Assembly (NCBI GenBank): GCA_023135255.1 | Contig: JAGLTN010000064.1 | Location: 1-7,414 of the forward strand | DNA length: 7,414 bases | Source: Planctomycetota bacterium | GTDB taxonomy: Bacteria; Planctomycetota; Phycisphaerae; Sedimentisphaerales; Anaerobacaceae | Reading direction: 5' to 3' | Part shown: piece by piece, positions 1 to 6,738 of the stretch | Position numbering within the stretch: position 1 is the stretch's first letter | How the letters are laid out: every line of letters starts with the position of its first letter | Notes under the pieces: generated by a model | Seen by the model: the letters and a program-made list of their open reading frames with translations, nothing else | Databases searched by the model: none | Told to the model about the DNA's origin: nothing | Translations under genes and position numbers: made by a program

Positions 1-1
1 T

Positions 2-1900
2 CTTTATATTGAGGGACAGGAAGTTACAGTAAAAGCGCCTGCGGATCTGTCTGAGGGGGCAGTTGGGTGGCAGATATTTGATGATAGTCAAAAGAAACTT
101 GGGGAGGGGAAGGTTGAGTTTATTGGCCCTTTCAATGCGAAGGATATTTGTGTCGGTAAATTAGGGATCGGCTGGTATAAGATTAAATTTATTGACTGCG
201 ATGGTGATGTAGTTGGGTGGACTACGGCGGCGGTATTGGCGAAGCTTAAGGTTGCTACTGCTATGGACTCGCCTGTTTGTATTGATATGGCGACGGCGTG
301 GTTTGCTAAGAAAAATACTATAAAGCAGGAGCAGTTGGCAAATCTGGCAACGTTGGCGGGGATTAATTGGGGGCGTGACAGAATAAGCTGGAGTCAGATG
401 GAGCCTGAGAAGGGGAAATTTGCTAAACATACAGACTATGATATTTCTGCGACGGTTCACGCTAAGGCAGGGCTGAAAACATTGCAGGTCTTTCATGATA
501 AGCCGAAGTGGAGTGAGGTTGTTAGTGAACGGCATGGAAGGTTTCCAGCTGATTTGCGGGATGTGTATCGGTTCTGTAAGGAGATGGCTGTTAGATTTAA
601 GGGCAGGGTTCAGGCCTGGGAGCCTTGGAATGAGGCGAATGCGGGGAACTTCGGGGGCCAGACAATTGATGAGATGTGCTATATGCAAAAGGCAGCGTAT
701 CTTGGGTTTAAGGCTGGCGATCCGGATTTGATCGTTGGGTGGAATGCTTATGGCGGGATAAGTACCGATCTGCATACTAAGGGTGTGCTTGCTAATGAGG
801 CTTGGAGTTATTTTGATACTTATAATTTTCATACTTATTCGTGGGCGATCGCTTATAACGATCAGTGGAAGCCTGTCAGAGAGGCAGCTTGTGGAAAGCC
901 TATCTGGCTGACAGAGAGTGACAGGGGATTGCCTTCTCAGGTTAATGGGATTTGGTGTGACTTTGATCATAAACATGAAATGCTTAAGGCGGAGTTTATG
1001 GCACAGTCTTATTCGAGCAGTTTGTTTGCGGGCGTTAATCGTCATTTTCATTTTATACTTGGCCATTATGCGAATATGCGTACCAATAAGATTCAGTTTG
1101 GTTTGCTGAGGCTTGACCTTACGCCGAGGGCGAGTTATGTTGCGCTGGCGGCGATGGGGAGACTTTTAAATGGTGCTAAGTGTTTAGGCAGATGGGATAA
1201 TGATGGCGATTCAAGTGCTCATGTTTATGCGTTTAGCGCGAAGCCTGATGGTAAGGATAGAGAGGTGCTGGTTGGGTTTGCACAGGAGGCAGGGGGTTGG
1301 GATCAGAAGGGGACATTTGTTGCGGATTGGCCTATCGAAAAGAAGCTGAAAGTTGAGGCGGTGTATGATTATCTTGGCAGATATGTGGGTAAGGAGATTC
1401 CTGCGAAGTTGACGGGCAAAGCTGTGTTTGTGATCTTGAAAAAGGGACAGGTTGAGGGAATTAAGCTTGAAAAACAACAGCTTGGGGAGCTTAGAGAAGA
1501 TGAGGTTTGTGAGGTTGTTTTGCAGCTTCGTATGCCGAGAAGTACTACAAAACTGGGTGGGCCTTTATGGACGATTGAGCCTGACCATGTGATAGGGACA
1601 GATGTTGCGACTGAGGTTGAGCTTTGGGCCTATAACTTTGGCGATGTGGCTGTTACGGGTGAGGTTATCGCAGAGCGGATTCCTAAGGATTTTAAGCTTG
1701 AGCCTGGAAAATGGGATGTGACGATCGAGCCTATGGGGCGTGTTAGACTGCCGGCGATGGCGACTATCAGAGCTAAGGAAAAGATCAATAATACTGATAA
1801 CTGGTTTACGCTTAGAGGTGATTTTGGTGATGCTGGTAATCCTGTTTTGGCGTTTCGATTGCTTGATAAGTGGGAGCAGAAAAAATATCAGGGCTTGTAG
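2..1900 (+). CDS. Clan GH-A glycoside hydrolase, 5'-truncated
   Basis: The frame is open from base 2 to a TAG at 1898-1900, so the true start lies upstream. A TTG at 236 is not preceded by a stop and I reject it as the start. The first ~80 residues look like a beta-sandwich (GWYKIKF, then a hinge near 230), followed by a TIM-barrel-like region with RISWSQMEPEKGKF (~388-423). WEPWNEAN puts a general acid/base glutamate at 632-634. KPIWLTESD puts a probable nucleophile at 914-916, 94 residues later. This layout is typical of clan GH-A retaining beta-glycosidases (GH5/GH39-like), which hydrolyse beta-linked sugars by double displacement. After ~1300 comes a beta-rich C-terminal region (KLGGPLWTIEP, then VELWAYNFGDVAVTGEV) resembling an Ig-like accessory domain. 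Family number and substrate cannot be read from the sequence. A signal peptide, if any, lies outside the window. The gene converges on and overlaps the membrane glycosyltransferase. Confidence 0.85.
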   Translation, partial: LYIEGQEVTVKAPADLSEGAVGWQIFDDSQKKLGEGKVEFIGPFNAKDICVGKLGIGWYKIKFIDCDGDVVGWTTAAVLAKLKVATAMDSPVCIDMATAWFAKKNTIKQEQLANLATLAGINWGRDRISWSQMEPEKGKFAKHTDYDISATVHAKAGLKTLQVFHDKPKWSEVVSERHGRFPADLRDVYRFCKEMAVRFKGRVQAWEPWNEANAGNFGGQTIDEMCYMQKAAYLGFKAGDPDLIVGWNAYGGISTDLHTKGVLANEAWSYFDTYNFHTYSWAIAYNDQWKPVREAACGKPIWLTESDRGLPSQVNGIWCDFDHKHEMLKAEFMAQSYSSSLFAGVNRHFHFILGHYANMRTNKIQFGLLRLDLTPRASYVALAAMGRLLNGAKCLGRWDNDGDSSAHVYAFSAKPDGKDREVLVGFAQEAGGWDQKGTFVADWPIEKKLKVEAVYDYLGRYVGKEIPAKLTGKAVFVILKKGQVEGIKLEKQQLGELREDEVCEVVLQLRMPRSTTKLGGPLWTIEPDHVIGTDVATEVELWAYNFGDVAVTGEVIAERIPKDFKLEPGKWDVTIEPMGRVRLPAMATIRAKEKINNTDNWFTLRGDFGDAGNPVLAFRLLDKWEQKKYQGL

Positions 1901-3420
1901 TGGATAACTGGGCCTTGATCTTCAAAGACGAGTGTCTTGAAGTCGTTTTGGATGTATGGATGTAAGGTTTTTTCGAGAGATGGAAGTGGTTCTACGTTTA
2001 GGATGATGACGGTGGGAGGTGCGATTTTAGTGAGCAGAGGCAATTGGGCTGGGCCGGCGGTGATGGTTAATTTTCTCTGCTGGGCGGTGAGTTTATCTGC
2101 TATTCGATATGTGATAGAGCCGGTAGAAAGTTCGGGGTAGATCAGACATCGACCCTGTATGGCGTAGAGGGGGGCTAATGTTAACGCGGTTTGGGGGTGG
2201 GGGGTTACTTCGGCTATTTTTTTGGAAATACGATTTACTTTTATTGGTGTCCAAAGGTTGTAGTCTGAGAGGATAAGGATTTTTTGAAGTGCGAAGGAGT
2301 TCGTCATCATTGCGATGGCAGCTGAGGTGGTGAAGATAGTGACAGCTATTTTGGAATATTTCAGGTCGGCAAGATGTTTTCGCAAATATAATATCGGGTA
2401 GGCGGATGCGATTATGATAAATGCTACGGGCGAGGCAAAATACTGACGCCAAATCGTTGGGGGGATGTATATTATTATTACAAGGGCAGTGGTTATTGAA
2501 GATATGAGTGCGAAATTTCTTTTGTCTGCTTTTGTAAAATGCTTTCGCAATTTGAACATCGCAAAAAATAATAGCGAGGCTGAGATCAAAAGAACGAGGT
2601 AGCCTGGCAGAGTAAGGCAGAATAAGGTCAGGGCTAATTTGTTGAATACGAGGCTTTGCTCGGTGAGCCATTGAGCGTATAACGCTGGTATTTTAAAGAG
2701 GTTAAGAGCGAATGCCTGGGGAGCTTTTGATATTATAAAGATCGGCCAAATTGAAAACAATAGTGCTGAAACGATAAAAGGGCAGATGGTTTTTAGTCTT
2801 TGTTTCAGTGAATCGGCAGGGGTGAAAAGGATAAACAGAAAAAATATAATCGCGACGATCGCAGTTGTTATTCTGCTTAGGGTTGCGATAGTGAGCAGGG
2901 CGGCAATAAAAAAGATGTTGATGTATCTCGAAGCAGATTTGAAATCGATCGATATGAAAAGCCAAAATGAAAGAACTATACACAGCATTACAAGGTCATG
3001 GTTCCATGCGTATCCTGCTGCGTAATCGACCATTGGGTTGAAGGTGTATAAAACTACAGCTGAGGCGGCGGTGATGGCTGAGGTGATTTTATAATCGTCA
3101 AGAAGTTGTCGGTATATGTTGAAGATGCAAATTATAATCAATATGTCACAAAAGGATGAGAATAGGCGGGCGATGAGAAGATAGTGAGTTGTGTTTAAAA
3201 TTTTATAAAACGCTGAGCATATAAGAGGGTGGTAGGGCAGCTGGGATGGGTATGCGAAATCTTTATAAATGGTCTTTCCCTGAGACATTAAAGCGGCGGC
3301 GGTGCAGTACATGTTCTCATCTCTGCTGAGGGGTTTTGTCATGCTGTTGGCGAATATTGCAAATAAACAGAGGATGAGAACGAGCATCGCGATAATATTT
3401 ATGTATTGCTGTTTTTTCAT
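1888..3420 (-). CDS. GT-C fold membrane glycosyltransferase-like protein (PMT/ArnT-like)
   Basis: This 510-residue protein has a hydrophobic first helix (~7-27), then a loop with SRDENMY (D34, E35) and a G-x-x-I-Y-K-D-F-A-Y-P segment (48-58). An acidic pair in the first external loop is characteristic of GT-C glycosyltransferases (PMT/ArnT, GT39/GT83-like), which move sugars from polyprenyl-phosphate donors at the outer face of the membrane. I count about ten to twelve membrane segments up to ~residue 380. A soluble tail of ~120 residues follows, presumably extracytoplasmic. Donor and acceptor cannot be inferred. The ATG at 3420 directly follows an in-frame TGA, so it is the earliest start. 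AAGGA (3430-3426) five bases upstream is a usable ribosome binding site and lies inside the palindrome of repeat copy 1. An out-of-frame ATG sits four bases upstream (ATGAATG). The last 13 bp overlap the converging hydrolase gene. A non-catalytic membrane protein of similar topology is the main alternative. Confidence 0.75.
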   Translation of the reverse strand: MKKQQYINIIAMLVLILCLFAIFANSMTKPLSRDENMYCTAAALMSQGKTIYKDFAYPSQLPYHPLICSAFYKILNTTHYLLIARLFSSFCDILIIICIFNIYRQLLDDYKITSAITAASAVVLYTFNPMVDYAAGYAWNHDLVMLCIVLSFWLFISIDFKSASRYINIFFIAALLTIATLSRITTAIVAIIFFLFILFTPADSLKQRLKTICPFIVSALLFSIWPIFIISKAPQAFALNLFKIPALYAQWLTEQSLVFNKLALTLFCLTLPGYLVLLISASLLFFAMFKLRKHFTKADKRNFALISSITTALVIIIYIPPTIWRQYFASPVAFIIIASAYPILYLRKHLADLKYSKIAVTIFTTSAAIAMMTNSFALQKILILSDYNLWTPIKVNRISKKIAEVTPHPQTALTLAPLYAIQGRCLIYPELSTGSITYRIADKLTAQQRKLTITAGPAQLPLLTKIAPPTVIILNVEPLPSLEKTLHPYIQNDFKTLVFEDQGPVIHYKP

Positions 3421-3423
3421 TCA

Positions 3424-3437
3424 TATCCTTAAGGATA
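3424..3437. repeat. 14-bp perfect palindrome, copy 1
   Basis: TATCCTTAAGGATA equals its own reverse complement. The corresponding sequence in the other copy is also a perfect 14-bp palindrome, although the bases differ at two symmetric positions. This suggests the symmetry itself is maintained, as at a site bound by a dimeric protein. Confidence 0.8.
3426..3430 (-). promoter_or_regulatory. Ribosome binding site of the GT-C gene, inside a palindrome
   Basis: Read on the - strand, AAGGA lies five bases before the ATG at 3420. It forms one arm of the self-complementary sequence TATCCTTAAGGATA. In RNA this could fold into a small hairpin (UAUCC, UUAA loop, GGAUA) that would pair part of the binding site. 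The hairpin is short and its stability is uncertain. Confidence 0.5.
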
Positions 3438-3459
3438 ACAAATGTCCGCGAATAAAGCC

Positions 3460-3506
3460 ATAACTTGTTATTTTCAAGTTATTTACCCGCGGATAAACGG
3501 GTAAAT
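3460..3506. other. Two adjacent hairpins downstream of the CNNM operon
   Basis: The stems are 3460-3467 with 3475-3482 (8 bp, 7-base loop) and 3481-3489 with 3498-3506 (9 bp, 8-base loop). They overlap by two bases, so they may be alternative folds. They lie just after the stop codon of the second CNNM gene on the - strand and could slow or end transcription. Neither is followed by a proper run of U on that strand (only a short CTTTATT after the distal one), so I do not call a Rho-independent terminator. The 8-bp stem persists in the other copy; the 9-bp stem does not. Confidence 0.55.
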
Positions 3507-3525
3507 TCAATTGAGATTAGTATAT

Positions 3526-4530
3526 CTACCATTCTATTAATTCGCCGAAAAGCTCTTCAATAAGGTCTTTCATTGTAACGATGCCAAGTGGTTTGTGTCG
3601 GTGTGAAGTTTTTGTTATCAGAGCGATCTTATGTTTTTCCTGCTGCATTATTTTTACAGCCTGGGTAAAAGAGGTGTTTGCTTTTATTTTTTTTATTGGC
3701 TTTAGAAAATCATTTAGATTATTAAAATTGTTATCGGCGCTGAGACAATCATATATCTCTATGAATCCAACAATATTGCTTTTGGAACGGTCATAAACTA
3801 ACAGCCTGGTGAAAGGGACCTTTGAAAACATGTCAATCAAGAGAGCTTTGTTGGAAGTTATGGGGACCATCCGGGTTTTGTTTATTGGTATCATTACGCT
3901 GCGCAGGTTTATGGTTGGTATGCTTACAATTCGGTTTATTATGTCTGTCTGGACGGTGCTTAAGAGGCCTTCATCGAGGGTATCTTTTAAAATCGCATCT
4001 ATGTGATGTCTTTGGGATTTCTGAATAATTGTGTTTGATGTAGAATGTGAGCCTGAGAGCCTGGCGAAGAAGTTTGCGAAGATCCTTAGCATGGGAACTA
4101 TGCCACAGTATGTGAGGATTTTGTGGAATATGTATAATAGCGGCGACAGGAATGGGAGGATATTGTCGGCACGATAGAAGAAAATATTTTTGGGTACGAG
4201 TTCACAGTATACGAATAGTATGGGGGCGGTTATCAACGTCGCGTAAAGTTCGGCGTTGCCTTTGATTTGTACTTTTGTTACGAGAACATATATCATTATG
4301 CTTGTTGTTAAATAATGTATGATGTTGGTGGCGACGAGCATTGTCAAGAGCATGGAAGATGAGTCTCGAACGATTTTGCTGAGCATTATAAATAAGAAGC
4401 GTTTCTTTTCTACCTGGAGTCTGAGCCTGAGACGACTAAGCTGATATAGACCGATTTCTGCACCGGCGATCAGACCAGCTAAGACTATCATACAAATAAC
4501 AAGTAAGAATAATAGTATGTTATTTATCAT
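3526..4530 (-). CDS. Divergent CNNM/CorC-family protein (DUF21 plus CBS pair), lacking the C-terminal domain
   Basis: This 334-residue membrane protein aligns along its length with the upstream gene product. IAGAEIGLYQLS (21-32) matches FSGSETAFFNLS of the neighbour, and CELVPK (109-114) matches GEILPK. A CBS-domain pair follows (from about residue 195; VYDRSKSNIVGFIEIYD and PLGIVTMKDLIEELFGEL). The family (CNNM/CorC, DUF21) is linked to Mg2+ and other divalent cation transport, with CBS domains sensing nucleotides. Here the two serines of the SGSE motif are alanines (A22, A24), the following threonine is isoleucine (I26), and GN is TN (68-69). The chain ends right after the second CBS domain, with no CorC/HlyC C-terminal domain. 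The ATG at 4530 follows an in-frame TAG directly, overlaps the upstream gene by 11 bp and has no clear Shine-Dalgarno, so translation by coupling is likely. It could be a regulatory partner of the neighbour rather than an active transporter. Confidence 0.85.
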   Translation of the reverse strand: MINNILLFLLVICMIVLAGLIAGAEIGLYQLSRLRLRLQVEKKRFLFIMLSKIVRDSSSMLLTMLVATNIIHYLTTSIMIYVLVTKVQIKGNAELYATLITAPILFVYCELVPKNIFFYRADNILPFLSPLLYIFHKILTYCGIVPMLRIFANFFARLSGSHSTSNTIIQKSQRHHIDAILKDTLDEGLLSTVQTDIINRIVSIPTINLRSVMIPINKTRMVPITSNKALLIDMFSKVPFTRLLVYDRSKSNIVGFIEIYDCLSADNNFNNLNDFLKPIKKIKANTSFTQAVKIMQQEKHKIALITKTSHRHKPLGIVTMKDLIEELFGELIEW

Positions 4531-5776
4531 TTTCTAAGGGCTTAAAAGTTAAGAGTAATGTTTGGATTCTGTGTTTTTTTACGCTTTCCACTGTAAATTT
4601 CAAATTTTTCATATCCACGGAATCTGATTCCTGTGGTATTTTACCGAGCAGGGCGGTGACGAGTCCGCCAATTGTTGAGACACGATCTTCTATTGCTTCG
4701 ATGTCAAATGTCTCTGCCCAGTCGTGAATTGAGAGGTCGCCGCTGAGCCTATAATTGAAGGGGCTGATCTGTTCAATTTGCTGTGATGAAGTTTCAATTG
4801 GACCTATGAGTTCTTCCGCGATGTCTTCAAGGCGGACCGAACCTGCGAGCCCGCCGTATTCATCAACAACAATAGCTGTGTCGGTGGCGGTTTTTCTGAA
4901 AAATTCGAGCAGGGATTCAATGTTTTTTTGTTCCGGAACAAACTGGACGGGTTTGACGAGTTTGTCAATGGCTTGATCGGGGCTTAGCAATAGATCACGT
5001 AAGTGGATCAGACCTGTTATATTGTCAAACTCATTGGCATATACCGCTATTTTAGTAAGATGATTATTCAGCATTAGTTGCCGTATTTTTTCGTTCGGGT
5101 CCTTGATGCTGCATAGTGTCATGTCTACTCTGGGTTTCATTACATGACGAACTTTTAAAAAGCCAAGCTCAATTACTTCGGAGAGTAGTTTGTTTTCATC
5201 ACTGCTAATGAATCCCTGTTTTCTGCTTGAGTCTATGAGCGATTTAAAATCGTCGGCTGTTATTGCTGAAGTTTTTTTATGTGGGCCTATGAGAAGTCTG
5301 ATTGTTGGGTTGACGAAAAAGAAACTGAAAAACTTCAGGGTAGGTGACAATATTTTTATCAGAAAGAATAAAGGCAGGGATGCTGTAATGCTGATGGAAC
5401 GCGGGTTTGCAAAGGCTATGGATTTGGGAAGTATCTCGCCGAAAAGGACAACAGCAAGAAAAGTAATGAATACCATTATAGCAGCAGCTGTGACGCCTGA
5501 CTGATTACGTATATGGACGATAATGATACTTGAAACTGCATAGAATAAAATATTTACCACCATATTGCCTAACGATAATGTTCCAAGCAGTTTATTTGGG
5601 TCCATTAATAGTTTAGCAGTTAATCTTTGAAGTTTGTGGTCAGATCTTTTAAACAGGTTGATCTGTCTTTTTGAGAGATTGAAAAAAGCGGTTTCTGAGC
5701 CTGAGAAAAATGCAGAGCAAACCAATAGCAAAAGCATCAGAATCAAATGGCCAGGATTTTGATAAAATGGTTCCAC
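4520..5776 (-). CDS. CNNM/CorC-family membrane protein (DUF21, CBS pair, CorC/HlyC domain)
   Basis: This 418-residue protein has the full family architecture. The N-terminal DUF21 membrane domain (~10-165) carries FSGSETA (24-30), LGN (69-71) and GEILPK (113-118). Two CBS domains follow (~205-330), with MKPRVDM (213-219), FDNITGLIHLRDLL (250-263) and DEYGGLAGSVRLEDIAEELIGPI (305-327). A C-terminal CorC/HlyC-type domain (~335-415) completes the protein. Members act in Mg2+ or other divalent cation efflux or homeostasis; some were named as hemolysins (TlyC/HlyC), which is probably misleading. The start is GTG at 5776, the first start after an in-frame TAA; GAGG lies about 13 bases upstream, a loose spacing. 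It begins 15 bp after the kinase stop and overlaps the next paralog, so the three genes are likely one transcript. Cation specificity cannot be told from the sequence. Confidence 0.92.
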   Translation of the reverse strand: MEPFYQNPGHLILMLLLLVCSAFFSGSETAFFNLSKRQINLFKRSDHKLQRLTAKLLMDPNKLLGTLSLGNMVVNILFYAVSSIIIVHIRNQSGVTAAAIMVFITFLAVVLFGEILPKSIAFANPRSISITASLPLFFLIKILSPTLKFFSFFFVNPTIRLLIGPHKKTSAITADDFKSLIDSSRKQGFISSDENKLLSEVIELGFLKVRHVMKPRVDMTLCSIKDPNEKIRQLMLNNHLTKIAVYANEFDNITGLIHLRDLLLSPDQAIDKLVKPVQFVPEQKNIESLLEFFRKTATDTAIVVDEYGGLAGSVRLEDIAEELIGPIETSSQQIEQISPFNYRLSGDLSIHDWAETFDIEAIEDRVSTIGGLVTALLGKIPQESDSVDMKNLKFTVESVKKHRIQTLLLTFKPLENDK

Positions 5777-5791
5777 CTTTTATAAACTACC

Positions 5792-6565
5792 TCATTGAAG
5801 TTTTGGCAGAATTATTTTAAATACTGTGGCTTTGCCGGGGTCAGATCGGAAGGAAATTGTACCATTATGCTGCTGTACCGCTTTTTTGCAAAATGCCAAA
5901 CCTAATCCTGAGCCGCCTGAAGTTTTTTCAGCATCTTTTTTTGTAGTAAAAAACGGCAAGAATATTTTACCCATATTAACAGCAGAAATACCTTTGCCGG
6001 TATCAGCCACTTCGATTTCGACTGAATTGCCATTATCAATCGCTTTTACAGTTAAAATACCTCCATTAGCCATCATTGCATCTCTGCTGTTAAGGATAAG
6101 ATTCATTAAAACCTGCTGAATTGGGACCGGAACAGCAAAAATAGTCAAATCGTTGGGGATTTCTATCTTTACAGCGATATTGTCTTTTGAGAAATCACGA
6201 CAGAGGCAACTAAAAATCTCATCAACCAGCTCTGCGAGATTTACAACCTGCTTTTTTTCGGTTTCACCATTGGCAACGGCAAGTATGCTTTGCATGACTT
6301 TTGATGCCCGCTGGCAGTTCCGAGAGGTCTTTTTGAGGGCTTTTTTTGTTAATTCCATGTCATCTAAGTGCAACAAGGCTAAATCAGCATAGTTTGACAG
6401 GGGGGTTAAGAGATTATTTATCTCATGGGCGATCATAGCGGTATTTACGCCGATATTTGCCAGGGCCTGCAACTGGCTGATCTGCAGCTTCAGATTGTTA
6501 TTTTGCTGCTTGTGCAGCTGAAGGTTTCTGTGTAATGCGTGGCGTTTCTCAATAATCCTTGTCAA
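5792..6565 (-). CDS. Soluble sensor histidine kinase without a recognisable sensor domain
   Basis: This 257-residue protein begins with a charged, Q/N/L-rich stretch (~1-35) that looks like a coiled coil. The dimerisation/phosphoacceptor region has AMIAHEINNLLTPL with H47 as the probable phosphorylated histidine. The ATPase region has an N box (NLILNSRDAM, 155-164), G1 (DTGKGI, 188-193), an F box (FLPFFTTK, 202-209) and G2 (GGSGLGLAFCKK, 217-228). No membrane segment, PAS, GAF or HAMP domain is visible, so it is cytoplasmic and probably senses through the coiled coil or a partner. The phosphatase/kinase core resembles NtrB-type kinases. The start is TTG at 6565, with AGGAG seven bases upstream; the frame is open further back to a TAA but holds no ATG. 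The gene leads an operon with two CNNM genes. The receiver protein encoded divergently at 7070 is a candidate partner. Confidence 0.92.
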   Translation of the reverse strand: MTRIIEKRHALHRNLQLHKQQNNNLKLQISQLQALANIGVNTAMIAHEINNLLTPLSNYADLALLHLDDMELTKKALKKTSRNCQRASKVMQSILAVANGETEKKQVVNLAELVDEIFSCLCRDFSKDNIAVKIEIPNDLTIFAVPVPIQQVLMNLILNSRDAMMANGGILTVKAIDNGNSVEIEVADTGKGISAVNMGKIFLPFFTTKKDAEKTSGGSGLGLAFCKKAVQQHNGTISFRSDPGKATVFKIILPKLQ

Positions 6566-6572
6566 CTGGCTG

Positions 6573-6577
6573 CTCCT
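6573..6577 (-). promoter_or_regulatory. Ribosome binding site that fixes the TTG start of the kinase
   Basis: On the - strand AGGAG lies seven bases before the TTG at 6565. No ATG or GTG occurs in frame between the upstream stop and this site, so the site decides the start. Confidence 0.75.
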
Positions 6578-6637
6578 GTTATAAAATCCTTGTACTTTGA
6601 GATTGTTATCTTATTTTATTACCTGCTGTTACAGCTA

Positions 6638-6651
6638 TACCCTTAAGGGTA
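6638..6651. repeat. 14-bp perfect palindrome, copy 2
   Basis: TACCCTTAAGGGTA is fully self-complementary. Compared with copy 1 it has C for T at the third base and G for A at the twelfth, a matched pair of changes that keeps the symmetry. Confidence 0.8.
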
Positions 6652-6738
6652 GTAAATATTCGCGAATAAAGCTATAACTTGTTATTTTTAAGTTATTTGC
6701 CCGCGTATAAACGCTAAAATTCAGTTGGGTTCGGTATA
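6638..6738 (+). repeat. Intergenic repeat element, copy 2
   Basis: Same element and orientation as 3424-3524, with no gaps. Its parts, in order, are: a perfect 14-bp palindrome (6638-6651), CGCGAATAAA (6661-6670), the central hairpin (6674-6696), and CGCGTATAAA (6702-6711). The hairpin has a 7-bp stem ATAACTT/AAGTTAT extended by a G-T pair where copy 1 has G-C, so it could still pair in RNA. The last hairpin of copy 1 is broken here by three mismatches. Here the palindrome lies about 70 bp upstream of the kinase start rather than next to a start codon, so it cannot act as a ribosome binding site. Confidence 0.85.

Larger units (their letters stand above)
3424..3524 (+). repeat. Intergenic repeat element, copy 1
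   Basis: This copy aligns without gaps to 6638-6738, matching at 83 of 101 positions; 13 of the 18 differences are transitions. It occupies almost the whole 105-bp gap between the second CNNM gene and the GT-C gene. Its parts, in order, are: a 14-bp perfect palindrome (3424-3437), CGCGAATAAA (3447-3456), a hairpin with an 8-bp perfect stem ATAACTTG/CAAGTTAT (3460-3482), CGCGGATAAA (3488-3497), and a second hairpin with a 9-bp stem ATTTACCCG/CGGGTAAAT (3481-3506) that shares two bases with the first. Similarity stops where the CNNM stop codon begins. No coding capacity or transposase is seen. It could be a REP/MITE-like dispersed element, a shared protein-binding regulatory region, or a structured RNA segment. 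The orientation label is arbitrary. Confidence 0.85.

Noticed and set aside
161..1066. 301-codon open frame on the - strand inside the hydrolase gene
   Set aside because: It lies fully antisense to a well-supported enzyme with catalytic motifs, and its product is a basic, low-complexity-looking chain without recognisable domains. Codon bias of the true gene explains it.
236..1900. TTG at 236 as the start of the hydrolase
   Set aside because: The frame continues upstream to the window edge without a stop and encodes a plausible beta-sandwich, so the gene is truncated by the window.
2093..2671. 192-codon open frame on the - strand within the GT-C gene, in another frame
   Set aside because: It is out of frame with a coherent multispanning protein; its own product has no membrane pattern or domain.
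3460..3506. Rho-independent terminator for the CNNM operon
   Set aside because: The hairpins are good, but no U-rich tract follows them on the - strand, and they belong to a repeat also found in a divergent promoter region.
3424..3524. Classical insertion sequence or MITE with terminal inverted repeats and target duplication
   Set aside because: I found no convincing terminal inverted repeats joining the two ends, and no flanking direct repeat; only short TATACC-like matches at the ends of copy 2.
6625..6635. LexA-like box GCTGT-T-ACAGC
   Set aside because: The arms are only 5 bp with a 1-base centre, unlike the spaced LexA sites known elsewhere, and this could occur by chance in a 212-bp region.
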